64,000 bases of DNA from Loxodes magnus (taxonomy: Eukaryota; Ciliophora; Karyorelictea; Loxodida; Loxodidae): assembly GCA_946699065.1 (NCBI GenBank), contig CAMPDV010000081.1:434001-498000 (forward strand). The letters run 5' to 3'. Positions within the stretch are counted from its first letter, which is position 1. The number at the start of each line of letters is the position of its first letter. Shown here one piece after another: positions 24,501-36,869 of this stretch. The notes beneath the pieces are model-generated. The model had not been told where the DNA came from. It saw only the letters and a program-made list of their open reading frames with translations, and did no database searches. The position numbers and the translations under genes are program-made.

Positions 24501-24964
24501 TTAAGAGCGTTTAAGTCTTAGTGGCTTAAATTACTTATTTAGTTAAAGTTGCGACTAATATAATTTTTCAAAAATGCTTAATCTAGTTGATCAAGCTTAT
24601 TGAAATAGTTAGCTATTTTATGAAAAGGCTCTTAAATGTTAGTCTTATTAGGAAAATAATCCATCAACTCTTATTATGTCAGATTTTCTTTGCAAAGATT
24701 TGCTAAACTTTAAGGGTTTATTCTCTCTATTTCATTGAGTAAACGGTGTGTAATTAAGAATTCCCACTCTTAAGGAAATTTAGATCTATCAACCTGCTGG
24801 GCTTTTTATTTATTTTGTTGTGAATCTTATAGTTTCTAAATAAGCTAATCTCTAGTTCCTGCACTATTGATTCCTCTTTTGGTGATTTCATGTCTTAATT
24901 ATACTAAATTTCACTCCTCGAATTTGAATTTTCTATTTATTGATTTTATTCAATTAGCCAGCAT
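21518..24964 (-). CDS. RAP-domain (FASTK-like) RNA-binding protein, likely mitochondrial
   Basis: RAP-domain proteins act in organelle RNA processing or translation. The product is about 1148 aa in a single exon from ATG 24964. The N-terminus is basic and amphipathic (M-L-A-N-W-I-K-S-I-N-R-K-F), fitting mitochondrial import. Residues about 60-1000 are Leu-rich helical-repeat material. A RAP domain lies at about 1066-1140: V-D-I-Y-F-H-Q-A-N, then E-K-G-I-N-I-V-V-I-D-R-S-K-W, then a Y-V-I-K-N-I-V helix. After the domain the frame reaches TAA TAA and then seven more TAA codons before the first TGA at 21430-21428. I place the stop at the first TAA (21520-21518). Ending at TGA would add 30 residues that are mostly TAA-coded Gln and overlap the PTEN C2 exon. 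Confidence 0.85.
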
Positions 24965-26169
24965 TTTTGTATTATCACTTAGCTAGCATGCCCAAAGATT
25001 TAAACTTATATTTATCTTTAATTTTTTATTAATACAATCTTATAAATTAGAACCTACTAAACCTCTACCTTATTCAACTAATTAAATCGTAAATTCCTTT
25101 TTATTTCTCAAACACTATTAAAATACCTTTTAGTCAATATTAATATATAACCTCTAAAAGTACAGGGAATTTAGAGGTTTATTAGTAAAGAAGCAGAAAA
25201 TGATAATTAAGTATCAAAAGACTTAGCATAAAAGAAACCTTTTTAATTATAGATATAAGATAGATTGGAACTTACTACCTAAATATTATTTGATTAAAAG
25301 GGTAGATTGATATTAACGAGAGAAGATACATTAAACTAATAAGCTAAGATAATGAAAATTAGAAAAGAGACTTATAGATTTTAGTTAGGAATGAAGATTA
25401 AAATTAAATAGATCAGCTAGTTAAGAAATTAAAGAAAGGAACTATAATTTAAAATTAAGGCTTTAATTAATATATATGATAGCTAATTTAATGAAAACGC
25501 AAATGAAAATAAGCTACTTAATTGTTATACTTAATTAATCTATCTTATATAACTTTCGTAGATTTAATTTTTTGCTTTTTGGAGATTTATTAATAACCTA
25601 TAGCAGTATCTCTAGACATGTCTATTATATAATCCATTTTATAAATTCTCCTTTTAAAGTATAAATTATGATTCCTTTTGTGGATTTAAAATCTAAAATA
25701 ACCTTCAGGTACTTAAGTTGATTTATAGTTTTAAATAGAAGTATTTAATCTAAATAGCATTCCTTTTAAATCTGTCATATAAGATTAAATACTAATAAAA
25801 TTTAACCTATTTAATCTTGATGAGTGTAAGTAGTTCCCTATACTCCACATTATAAGCTACATCATCTAAGAAAATAATATATATTCTAGTTTACAGGTAT
25901 AATCCTAATTTAAGTATAATTACCATATTAAATATAAGTATTAATATTAGCTTTATTTTTCTTAAACTGTTAAGAGAATCTTATACTAAGTTAAGGAAAT
26001 AACCAATCTATTTTGATTATCTTGATTCACTCTTTAGTTTTAGTTTTTAATAAGGGCTTATTAAATATAAAAATTATTATTGGAAATTACTTTTAATTTA
26101 TTTTTTTGGCTTTTAAGAAAGTGAAAAACTAAGATCTCTCAAGATTATTTTTAATGTTTTTATACTATT
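24965..26169. other. AT-rich spacer, 1.2 kb
   Basis: It lies upstream of the RAP gene and downstream of the Rh transporter gene. One short plus-strand frame at about 25,197-25,310 ends in TGA, but nothing supports it. No other feature is seen. Confidence 0.5.
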
Positions 26170-27642
26170 TCACTCTGTTCTCTTTTCTATATTTAATTAT
26201 TTGCTTCCAGTTTAAGCTATTTTTTCTTCTAGATTCAAATTATTGTTCTGAATGTTAGCTTAATCAAGGAGTAATTCAATTTAAACATTTTGCCTTTTAT
26301 TTCCTTAATTTTCATTCTTTTCTTCAGGGTCTGTATCAATATACCAAATTGCACTGTCGTCGTATATTGATCTCATTTTTCCTAAACATCTCAGCGCTAG
26401 CCCTGCTATTAAACCACTTGCAATTGCTAGACCAAAAGAAGTTGCAATGGCAGCTAATTACCACTAACCTTACTCTTAAGCATTTCTTCCTCTTTTAAAT
26501 TAATCAGAAGGAATAGCATACAAATAATCTCCATATCTTTCTTTTGTTGCAGTACCAGAAACTACAGCAGAAATTATTCCCCCTAAAAATCCAGGAATTC
26601 CATGAAGCGATAGAATACCACAAGTATCTTGCAGTCCTATCTTCTTGCCTAGAAAGGGAGTAACGATTTCATATCCTACAAGGGAAATTACTCCAGCAAA
26701 GAATCCAATAAAGATTGAAACTCAAGGATCTATGATTATATTAGCAGATGAACCTATAATTATTCCTCCTGCAAGAGTTGCATTTAAAATATCTTCCATA
26801 TGTAGTTTTCCACCTCTAAAATAAGGAGTCAATATAAATACTATAACTGTCGACCCAGTTAATGAAAGTACAGAATTTATAATAGCTCTATGAAGACCAT
26901 TACCTGTAGCAAATACTGCATTATATGATGGCCAGAACATTCATGAAAAAAGTGTTCCTATACAAGCAAATGTGTTAGACATTTAAGAAGGTTTATTTTT
27001 TGGATGATTAATAGCATCAGGTCTTTTATTTAGCAAAGCAACTGTAATTCCATAAAAAGCTCCATAAATGTGTATTGTTATGCTTCCACCATTATCATTC
27101 ACTTGATATTGCACAAATGCGAGATTCTTCTGCAAGGAGTAAATGATTATTTGAATAGAAGCCATTACCATATACTACATTACATTCATTCTCCCTAAAA
27201 CTGCTCCATAGGCTATTAAAATGGAAAAAGCAGCAAAATCTGCATCTAGAAGTTTTAAAATATCAAGGTGTATTTTTTAATCTCATTCTCCTGTTAAAAC
27301 TTTCTCCCAGAAGCCTATACAAAGAGGAGCAACTTAAATAGTTCATGCTGTCAATAGAAAGTTAATAGTAATGGATGTTCATTAGTATTCTTTGATAAAT
27401 ATCATACAAAATCCAAATCCAACCAAGGCCATAACATGATTATCCTGGAAAAAAGGATAAATACTCTAGACAAATTCAGTGGATTCATCGTCATATTATT
27501 CCGCATACAAAGGTGCTGTTAATTTATAATAGTCTGTAAACAATCCATAAAATAGAATAACAACAACTTCACCTAATATAAAGATATATTGAAGCCAGAA
27601 CTTTTAAAAATGATTTTCAACTATTTGATTTGATTATTACAT
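26170..27642 (-). CDS. Rh-type ammonium/ammonia channel (Amt/Rh family)
   Basis: Rh proteins are trimeric channels for NH3/NH4+ (and possibly CO2) in the plasma or endomembranes. The 490-aa single exon (ATG 27642, TGA 26172-26170) has the 11-12 hydrophobic segments of the family. It carries Rh rather than bacterial Amt signatures: Q-D-N-H-V-M-A-L-V-G-F-G-F early, G-G-S-I-T-I-H-I-Y-G-A-F-Y-G for the pore-His region, and L-F-S-W-M-F-W-P-S. D-P-W-V-S-I-F-I-G-F-F-A-G and L-S-L-H-G-I-P-G-F-L-G-G follow. The Trp codons at 26943-26941 and 26724-26722 are TGA at family-conserved positions. The last about 60 residues are an acidic, Gln/Asn-rich cytoplasmic tail. The long Rh-like first loop is present. 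Confidence 0.93.
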
Positions 27643-28444
27643 ATTTGACAGTTGCTTTATTAATCTATACATAGCAAACAATACTTAGGAGCAAAAATGT
27701 TATGTTCTATATATATTCTTTACAATAACATTTTAATCTTTTTATGCTTTATGAAGATGATATATGATATAAGCTATTTATGAAATAATCTACTGTAACA
27801 CTTGTTAGTTATCCAAGTATCCGAAAATATATTTTTCGTTTAATTTTTAGCCGATAATTTGATATGCTTAAAAATGTAAGATGTTTATACAATAAGTATT
27901 ACAATTTTTAATTGTTCCCTTTTCTAATTTTTTCAGTTTTTAATCTAATATTATCAATCAAATCAATTTTAAGTACCATATCTTTAATCTATATCCAAGT
28001 TTCTTTCCATTTGCTACTAATATTTTTAAACCCTTATTTATACCCTAATTCCAATTTATTTAGATAATAAATATCTTAACTAATAAGTAGCATTTAACTT
28101 AACTTAAAAGTATTTATTTACAACAAGCCATTTTATTTAATTTCTATGTAAATAGTTGATAACTAATAAATTACTGATATAGATATTAAAATACCTAGAG
28201 TGTATATAATTTTATATCATAGTGATTTAAATGCATATCTATATATTATCTTTCGTTTTTATCCTTTAGCTCTTCTTCTTACCTGTATTTGAAAATAAAT
28301 ATAGGTATAATTACTTTGAAGGTTATACAAAAAATAAAATTTTAGCTCTAAAATTTTGAATAACTAGGTAATTATTTGAATTTCTTAAAGATGAGATATA
28401 GGCTATTTTATTAGATTATATATCAATTAGTTAGTCATTTATAA
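27643..28444. other. AT-rich spacer, 0.8 kb
   Basis: This should hold the upstream region of the Rh transporter gene and the 3' flank of the copine gene. No gene or motif was recognised. Confidence 0.5.
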
Positions 28445-30007
28445 TCATGAGGTTATCTTCTTAAGAGGCTTAATTTTCTTCTACTACATATATTCAAGGA
28501 ATTATTTTGGAACTTCTGCAAGCACTTATCTTGCTAATTCATTTCCTACACATTCAAAACTTCTAAAAGGGACGAACTAAACTATGTCTCTTAAAGCCTT
28601 GTTTCCATTTGAGTCTTGTAGAATTCCTTTATCAAAGTCAAGTTCTTTCATCTTCTAGAAGTCCTCATTTCCTATTCCTACAATAATAATAGAGAGAGGA
28701 AGTTTTGATCCTTCTATAATCAGTTATTTTGTTTCTTCCATATCATGAATTTCTCCATCAGTAAGTATCAATAAGACATAATACTACTATGTTTCTGTAT
28801 TCCAAGGTTAAGATGCAATTTAAATAGCTGCTTATAGTATCTGAGAAAATATTGTAGGACTACTGAAATATAGTGTAGGAAGAATTTATCTATACACTTC
28901 TAAGATTCCTGATATTCCTTAAACACAAGGATTATTCTTATTCCCATTTAAAGGAAAGCAATGAGATATCTCTTAATCTATTTTCGCGCCAAATCCTCAT
29001 AAGGGAAATTACTTATCTGCATCATATTGTTCAAGGATTTTTCCTATTGATATTATTGCTTTTTCATATTCATTAGGACCATTTGGATTTAAGAAGTGTA
29101 AAGAAGTTGATTAACCTGGAGGATCATTTGAAAAAGTAAAATCAATGGCAACCATAAAGTTCATGAGGCAATTTCCCGAAAGATATTCTAATATATTAGG
29201 CTCATGCTTAATTATTGCTTAATTTATCTTTAAGTAACCGCAACGCTTGAACTGAGCTGAATTCATTTAATTAGCTTTCCTCAAATGCAAAAAAGGTTTC
29301 TTTTGAAGTTCTGCTAAAGTAGTATCAACTTAACCAATAAAATCGCCTTTATTTGGATCATCATAGTCATAGACTTAAATACGAATTTTTTGCTAGTAGT
29401 TATTATTGCATAGCTTTTAAACAGATAACTCACATCTTTTCCAAATTGGGTCTAAATTGTCCTATATTCATTCTGATGTATATACACTTATAAACTAATC
29501 TCCTTGTATTTATCTTAGGATTACAAAATATGGATCACTCTTTGAAAATGTATCCATATCTTCTAAATCAAAAGCATTCATTTATAAAATAAGAATGTCA
29601 TCTCCTAAACTATCAGCTACAGTTTCTCATTTAATTAGGATTTATCCAATACTATCTGTTCCTTCGATTTTAATTAAATCTGATTAGAAACTATTATTTT
29701 TAACTCCTACGATATTTCCTAGAGTAGTTTAAATCTATCCAATTTTTTAGAAATCACTACCTTCGCATACAACAAACTAAACTTATTAAGCAATCTAAAA
29801 GCTATAGTCCAATTTGAAAGTAGTGCAAAAATCAGGATTTTGACTGTTTTCAACTATCTCAGTTTACCCTAAAACTACCCAATTTTCTTCAAAATATTAT
29901 AATCTAACTGAAAGGTTAGAATATGAGATAAGATGAGTTGACACTACATTTCTTAAAGAAATGAAAAGTTCAATCTATGGCACTACAAGTGATTTTTGTG
30001 ATTCCAT
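28445..30007 (-). CDS. copine (tandem C2 domains plus von Willebrand A domain)
   Basis: Copines bind phospholipids in a Ca2+-dependent way and recruit partners to membranes. The 520-aa single exon runs from ATG 30007 to TGA 28447-28445. C2A covers about residues 5-120. C2B covers about 130-255 and has Ca-binding acidic positions in D-M-D-T-F-S-K-S-D-P-Y-F and Y-D-Y-D-D-P. The vWA/copine domain covers about 290-500, opening with M-V-A-I-D-F-T-F-S-N-D-P-P, the MIDAS-like D-x-T-x-S. It includes L-T-D-G-E-I-H-D-M and ends with R-D-I-V-Q-F-V-P-F-R. Length and order match animal and plant copines. Internal TGA codons read as Trp, for example in I-K-W-E-T-V. Confidence 0.95.
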
Positions 30008-31419
30008 TATTTTCTTGAATATTTTGATAATATGGCTTCTTGTCCCCAATTTAAACTTTTCCTTTATGAAATAATTAAAATCCCTTTAGTTATAGTAACT
30101 TTAACAGTATTTATCTGGGATAGTATGCTAATTACTATCACTAGATTTCTTTAAATAGAGTAGAATTAATTGACTGTATGCTTATATATTTATCTATTAT
30201 ATAACTTCTTAGTCAAATTATTCCTTCCAATTCCTAGTATAAACTTTTCTTATGCATAGTGATTTTTATAAGCTTACAAAATCACAAAGTAATTTTGAGT
30301 GGTTATTAGCCTTAAGTTTAATAAATTGTTTTAACTATATTTATCATGCAATATAATTATAGTTTATCTAGGTCTAAGTAACTTAATCTTATTATCTAGA
30401 ATACACTATATACTTATGTATAATTTATTAATATTTAAATAGCTAACATTTTAAAGAGCTTAATGCTAGATTTGTCTATAAATATTTTAGTCTGATCAGA
30501 TTTACATATAATAGAGTTATATTCTATAATATTTCCTATTTATTAGCTCTATTAATAGAAAGATTCTCAAAAGGTAGCTAAATTCTAGTATGTCAAATTA
30601 AATCAAACTTTTGAGCATCGAATTTTAGTTACTTCTTACTATTTACTTGTTAGTTCAAGCTAAAAGAATTATGAGAAAATAACTGCAATTTTACCAAATT
30701 ACATACAGATGTCTGCCAATTGTTTCTAAATTCTCCTTATTAAAGTAAAAAGTATATCTAAGCTATAGAACTCTTCTATGCTTTTGATTTTAGTTTTATA
30801 TAGATTTCTATAATATCTATAGCCTTTTAGAAGAAAGTAATTAATATCTTATTTAAAATAATTTTAGCAGTTTGCTTAAATTTAAATGATTAACCTCTTA
30901 CTATATTCAATACCTTACCTTTTTGCTGTTTACTTAAGTAAGTAAGAAGAAGTAGACTTTAGAATACTAGAAATATTAATCCAACTATAATCCAACCAGT
31001 AGGCTATTTAAGTTATTAATACATCCTCTAATTCTCTAATATAGCTACAGATAAAAGATGCTTTAAGTTGTTTATAAAGTACTTAGATTAATTTATTCAA
31101 TGATAAATTAATGACTATCAAGTCTAAAATTCTCGAACTATCAGACTTCAAATAATTTAGATATAATATCCTTTTATAATTATAATCAAGATCTATTAGG
31201 ATTAGCAATATAGTTATATGATTTATGCCATACTTATAGTTTTTTCTAGCTATATAAGCTAAACTACTATGAAAGAACATGCTTTAGATAGTTTATTATA
31301 CTAAGCTTTTGAAGAAATATTGGTAATGTAGCATGTATGAATATTGTTAGAGTATTATAGAGTTAAATCTTTAAGCTAATGTGTTTACTAAATTTAGTAT
31401 CAGCAAGGGTTATTTTTTA
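30008..31419. other. AT-rich spacer, 1.4 kb, with one possible open frame
   Basis: This separates the copine start from the kinesin stop. Apart from the open frame at 30,603-31,280 described separately, nothing is recognised. It presumably includes the copine promoter near 30,008-30,300. Confidence 0.45.
30603..31280 (-). CDS. uncertain 225-aa open frame without internal TGA
   Basis: ATG 31280-31278 opens a frame that runs to TGA 30605-30603 with no internal TGA. The translation is mixed in character, rich in Ile, Leu, Tyr, Lys and Gln (many TAA/TAG), with helical stretches such as Y-I-R-E-L-E-D-V-L. No domain is recognised. Intergenic DNA here is poor in TGA, so a 225-codon frame is only moderately surprising. 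It could be a lineage-specific gene, a decayed one, or chance. Confidence 0.35.
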
Positions 31420-33815
31420 TCAATTAAGAGGTTTAAACTATTCTGATATCATGATTATTGGTTGAAAATCTTAATTTTCAACACTCTACCCATTAATTTA
31501 GCTCGTCTTTCTTGAAAATACTCCTCCCCTAATTCTTTTTACACATCTATTACTAGTTAAAGAGGAGCGCTCTGACTAAATATTAATTGAAGATTATGGT
31601 TCTATCTATTCAAGCTTATTTTTCAAATCTTTGATTGTCATTTGTGCATCTTTATTTAACTTTTCTAATTAGACTATCTTATCTTCTTTTCTTAATAGGC
31701 GCTTCTTATACAACTGAATAACCAAAATACCTTTTTTTTAACTTTTATCTCACTAATTTTCCTTATATTTTAGTGATGCATTGTAATTAAGCCCTCAACT
31801 TACTTTTCTAATTTTAACTGATTTTTGTTAAAGTCTTTATCTCCTATTGATTTTAATAAAGTATCATATTTTTCTTGCAGATTATTTAATACGAAATCTA
31901 AATGCATACATCTCTAAGTAGCATCATCCAAATCATGCATTATTTGGTTCTTTTCAACTTCTTATTTTTTTCTTTCTTCTGCTCTTATTTTTTCAAATGC
32001 TGTTCTGATAGAAGGAAGCTATCCTGCTATAGCTTTATTTAGCTCAGCTTATAATACTTCGTTTTCGCGTTTGAGGTTTTTCAACTGAGAGAAATATTAA
32101 TCGTCGCATTATGAAGCAGCGTCATTTACTTATTTAGGTTCATTATTAGCTGGATTGGATGTAGTAGATGTTTATTTGCTTAACTTTTTACTTTATTGAG
32201 GTGACTTAGAAGTATTTTAAATGAACTATATTTCTTGCTTTAGCCTTTAATTTTACTCAAGGATATGCTAATTCTCTATTTTGGTTTCTTATAATTCTTC
32301 TTCAAGTTCCTATTACTAAATAATTAGACTGTTCACTCTCATCATTAAAGCATCAGATTCTTTTTCAAACGACTAAACTCTTGCTATGTTGTTAAGAAGC
32401 TCTTTTTGCAAACTTTCTGACCTATAGTATTCAGCTTCTGCATGAGCTTTTTACTATTCAAGCTGCTCATTAAGAAATTCAACATATTGCTTTATCTCTT
32501 CAGATACATTTGGATCTTCCAAAAAATCAATTGACTTCTCACTATCAGATTCAGCAGCCTTTATATCCTGTTAACTTGATTAGTTTAAAACATCTACCTT
32601 TATCATTATCTCTTGTAAGTTATCTATTTGACTAATATTTTACATCTGCTTCAAGATTTAATCCAAAGCTGCTATTTTTTAATCCTTTCTCTCAAGCTCC
32701 TTCTCTGCTTACTCTAAAAGAAGCTTTAGCTCTGCTACTGTTTATTATCTATTTACTTTTGGTTGATTTTTTATGCACTTAGCTCTTAATCCAAATCTCA
32801 AGGTTGATAGAGTTTCCTATGCGTTAAAAATTGAGGGTGAGCAAGTAATCACTAAAGTAGTTTATGAGTTTCCACCTAAAGAGTTTTAAAGTATTCTAGT
32901 TAGTTTGGAGTCTCTATAAGGAACGTGAGTTGATTTGCTATCTGTTAATGCATTTATTACTATTCCAAGCATTGTTAAGCTTTTGTTTATGTTCTTAGCT
33001 TCATCAAGTCTTTTTCCCTCAACTCCAGTTTTAGATATTTTTTCAGAGCCAGCGAGATCGATTAGATACAGTTTTCCATTAAGAGCGGACAGAGTATCAG
33101 TTTATGTTTGAGTTATGTCCAAACAAAATATACTATGACTTCTTGAACTTCCTGCGTTCATCTAGGTTGCACCTACTTCTCTGTTATTAAGACCGATTTA
33201 CATATAATCAAAAACTTCATGCTCAGAGCTGACATATTCCATTCTCTAATCTTAGAGATAAACTCCATAAACAGCATCTTCCTTAATTTTCAAATTAGTC
33301 TTAGCAGGATTGAGCAAATCCTTGATCTTCTCTAAATAGATCTCAACATATCCTACTTTCATTGTAAACTCAATGTTATCTTGAGCTTATTCAATAGTTT
33401 CAAAAATCGTTCGCACCATTCTTGGAGTTATTCCTTTCTAAACAGGATCATAAATATCAGGACCAGACATGGTATATGTTTTTCCACTACTAGTTTAACC
33501 ATAAGTAAAGATAGTCCCATTAAATCCTTCAAGTATAGATTAGACAATAGGTTTAGCAGCGATTTCATATACTTCGATCTGAGTGGAATCCATAGTAAAT
33601 ACTCTATCAAACGTAAATATATTTTTCTTTTCCTTTGAGTTCTATTCCTTTGATTCCGTAACTATCTCCACTGAAAACTCATCTAAAAAAGTAACTATTA
33701 TATCTCTCGAGTGGTCTTTTTCTTTTTCATTAAGCGGTCTAAATCTAGCCACCACTTTCACATTTCCAGATTCACTTTTTACAGGTTACTTCTACATTAC
33801 TTGATTTAAAAGCAT
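31420..33815 (-). CDS. kinesin heavy chain, kinesin-1-like
   Basis: This is a plus-end-directed microtubule motor for vesicle or organelle transport. The 792-aa product starts at ATG 33815. The motor domain covers residues about 18-345, with P-loop G-Q-T-S-S-G-K-T (106-113), switch I N-A-G-S-S-R-S-H, switch II D-L-A-G-S-E and [11 protein letters not shown]. The kinesin-1 type neck junction is [10 protein letters not shown] long interrupted coiled coil follows. Removing a 17-nt intron (31714-31730, GTATTTTGGTTATTCAG) joins it to a tail with K-R-I-R-G-G-V-F-S, resembling the autoinhibitory IAK region of kinesin-1, before TGA 31422-31420. Coding length is then 2379 nt, 793 codons. The subfamily call rests on neck, stalk and tail together. 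Confidence 0.92.
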
Positions 33816-34232
33816 ATTAAAGATTAAAATTTACTTAAAGCTAAAAAGATAACAGCTTTACTATATCTCAATAATAGCCTTATTATTTCTTAGTTTTAGT
33901 CTATTTATTTTACCTTTACTAATCTAAATTCCTTATCACTTATATGCTATTGTCTACCTTTTTAATACTTTTATTAAGGTTATGTCATCATTTTGCTCTT
34001 TAACTACTGGGATTATTTTCCAGTTCTAGCTACTTTATATTTTAAAAAGGAATAATAAAAGTTTTATCATCCTTTGTCTTAATAAGTAGCTAAGAATCAT
34101 ATTTACTAATAATACCTAATGAATGGTGGATACTAAATAGAGCTAAAGGGATATAGTAGTATATAGTATGGAGATAGTAGAAGTTAGATTTAATAGCATA
34201 TATTAAATATAAAAGTAATTAGAGTGAACACT
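33816..34232. other. spacer, 417 nt
   Basis: AT-rich DNA between the kinesin start and the MATE stop. It probably carries the kinesin promoter. No gene was seen. Confidence 0.5.
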
Positions 34233-35666
34233 TCAAAAATCTTCTAGTTCGTACCCTTCAGAATCACTTTTCCGTGCTTTCTTCGCGTTTTTCATAAAAA
34301 TCTAACTGGCTAATTGGATTCAATCTGAACAGCCAATTATAATACAGTTAAAGATAAACAGTATACCTGATGATAAAATTAAGGTATATCAAACGCCTTG
34401 GAAATTGTATTACTTTACAAAGTACAAGAGAAGAAAAATTCCTACGAAGTAGTACGAAATTAGTAAAGCTGCACATTTAAGCTTTAGTTTACCTAAGGCA
34501 TTAGTTACTCCTTAAGACACTATGTTTAGAGCGTCCATACAAATAAAGACTAGATATGTTAAGTTCTTTAATGGATCTAGCGTTTAGGTTGTAAAGATAT
34601 AGAATCACACATTTCGTAAAATCACTAGCAAAACACAGTTAAATGTGATGTTTATCGCTAATAACAAAATTGCAGCTCTGAAAGATATTTTAGCACTTTC
34701 TGAATCTGCCTTGTTTAAATACTTTCTCATCAGTTTGACATTTGCTAACTAGCAGCCTTAAGAAAAGCTTTGTAGTAAACTATAGAAATTGAAAAAGCAA
34801 ATGATGGCAATGAAATCCTTCTAATCATATAGACAAACTAAAATGATAACAATTTGCATAAACCAAGTTTAAAAGCAAGCTGAAATTACTTATCATGGTC
34901 TAAATAACTTGAACCAGTACTTAAAGAACTTCTTGATGTCATTCTAATAGCCAACCACTTTCTAGGCGTAAATAACTATAGAAATCAAATTCCATCAATG
35001 GGTTATTCCCATAGAAATTGCAGCACCCTTTATTCCTAAGTCTAAGTAGCCTATAAGTAATCAACTTCAAAATATATGCAAAGGAGTAAACAAGCTTTGC
35101 AAAACTATCTATGGCCATTAGATTTCGTTTTTAAGTAAGAAGTTAGAAACATTTACAAAAGCCAAGAAAGGTCAAAGTCCTATCAAATAATAAGATAAAA
35201 AAGTATCACTGTCAGTGACTCAAACAGAAGGAACTCCAATAGCTAATAGCAAATACTTAGCTAATGTGAAGAGAATAATATAAACAGATAAAAAAATACC
35301 AGTGGTTAGAAATATAACCCTGTAAAATATTGTATCACTTCTATCAAATAGAATGGTGCCTAGATCATTTATCACGCTCACTAAAGGAAAGACTGTTAAA
35401 TGAATCCAAAATAAACCTATTCCCATACCTTGGAAAAGCTCTATATTGTAGTGACCTATGAATATTAAACTTATCGTTTCAATTATCGTCTGGAAGAAAA
35501 AAATCAGAGTTCAGCTAAGACTTAGACTTGATAGCTATCTAAGAATTTGTCTAAATCCAGCTGATTCCAGTTTTAAAATAGCTCCATCCGTTATTGACTT
35601 AAATTTTTTAGATTTCTCTTAGGATAGCGATTTGGTCAATTCATTATTTTGGCTAACTTCAGCCAT
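34233..35666 (-). CDS. MATE-family multidrug/toxin extrusion transporter
   Basis: MATE proteins export organic cations by H+ or Na+ antiport. The 477-aa single exon runs from ATG 35666 to TGA 34235-34233. A basic/Ser-rich N-terminus of about 40 residues precedes 12 hydrophobic segments in two halves. Family-like features include F-I-G-H-Y-N-I-E-L at the first loop, the internal pseudo-repeat around G-A-A-I-S-M-G-I-T, and G-V-T-N-A-L-G-K-L late in the protein. It ends in a short, highly charged tail. About ten Trp are TGA, one of them only 29 codons before the real stop. Substrate and location cannot be told. Confidence 0.9.
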
Positions 35667-36169
35667 TTTAAATATATAGCAAAATGCCAAAAGCAAGAAA
35701 CTTTAATTATATAGTACAAGAATAACTTAACTATCAAGCAATACAATATAAATAAGCTTGCTAGCTTAAATTCACTCTTAGTCATAAGCTAATCTTACTA
35801 AGGCATTGTTGGGTAGGATAAGCATTATATAATGCAAAGATCTCTTATCATCTTGTAATATCATATGAAGAAATAAATATAACTGCTAGAGTGAATAATA
35901 AAGGTAACTCTATTATATGAATTCTTGCATGTGATCTTGAAGAGAGTTGGCAAAGTATTAATGTACTAATTTATTAAAGTAAACCCTTTATCTATTTCTA
36001 AAAGGAGTAATATAGACATCAAGTTATAATTTAAGCTTTTAGAGCAAAAGCTAGAATGAAACTGAACTTAGCTTTAGTTACATATCTGAGGTAAAGACTT
36101 GATTTGGATAGTTTTTGTTACATATTCAAGCTTTTAAAAGGATATTCTAAATAATTTTTTTTTAATATT
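35667..36169. other. divergent spacer between the MATE gene and the 36170 gene
   Basis: A 503-nt AT-rich stretch between two divergent start codons. It should hold both promoters. No specific motif was recognised. Confidence 0.5.
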
Positions 36170-36869
36170 ATGGAAAAGAAAGAAGATTTGCTTGGCATAT
36201 ACCAAAGCATGATATAACAAGTCAAAGATCCTTTAAATAAAGTATTTTTACTCCAATAAGAAGAACCTCAGAAGTAAATTAGACAAAACTTAGAGATATA
36301 AATGTCTGAAATCTCATACTCTCATATAAGCACTTAAAAAAAGAAGGATTAAGAAGAGAGCTAGCCAAATTAAATCGAAGAAGCCGATTAAACTCCTAAA
36401 TTTTTCATTCCTAGACAATTCTTTGCTTAATTTGAAACTTTATACAAAAAGAATTAAGATTTGTTTGACACTACGGATTTTAAAATGTTTAACGCCTCTA
36501 AATTCAAAGTAGCTAAAAGCTTTTTCTCTGTAAGTTTATGACTCAGTTCTGAAAGACGAGCTATGAGCAAATAAATAGACAACTTGCTATCAAGGAAGGA
36601 ATTCTTTTCACTTTAATATATCTCTCAGATCTTTCTGGAGAACATTTCAGAATAAAATCGGTAAATCCAATCTGTAAGTTACTAAAATTACATCTAAAGG
36701 TGAGTTATTAAATCAGAAAGATGATAACAGACTTATATGTCTAGAATTTGCATGTTCTGATGCCCTGAATCCAAGAAAATTTAAATGCTACATTCTAGAG
36801 AAGCCAGAAGATTTTCTTAGTAGATTGAAAGAAGAAATTAAGGAACAAAGTATGCTTCCAAAGTTTTGA
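36170..36869 (+). CDS. hypothetical 221-aa protein with two 17-nt introns
   Basis: ATG 36170 to TGA 36867-36869. Two 17-nt introns, 36530-36546 (GTAAGTTTATGACTCAG) and 36700-36716 (GTGAGTTATTAAATCAG), reduce the coding length to 666 nt, exactly 222 codons. Residues 1-85 are Gln/Glu-rich and probably disordered. The rest is ordered, with F-F-I-P-R-Q-F-F-A-Q-F, then C-L-E-F-A-C-S-D-A, and a closing amphipathic helix E-D-F-L-S-R-L-K-E-E-I. The clean charged C-terminus directly before TGA supports the second intron. No family is recognised. Confidence 0.8.
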
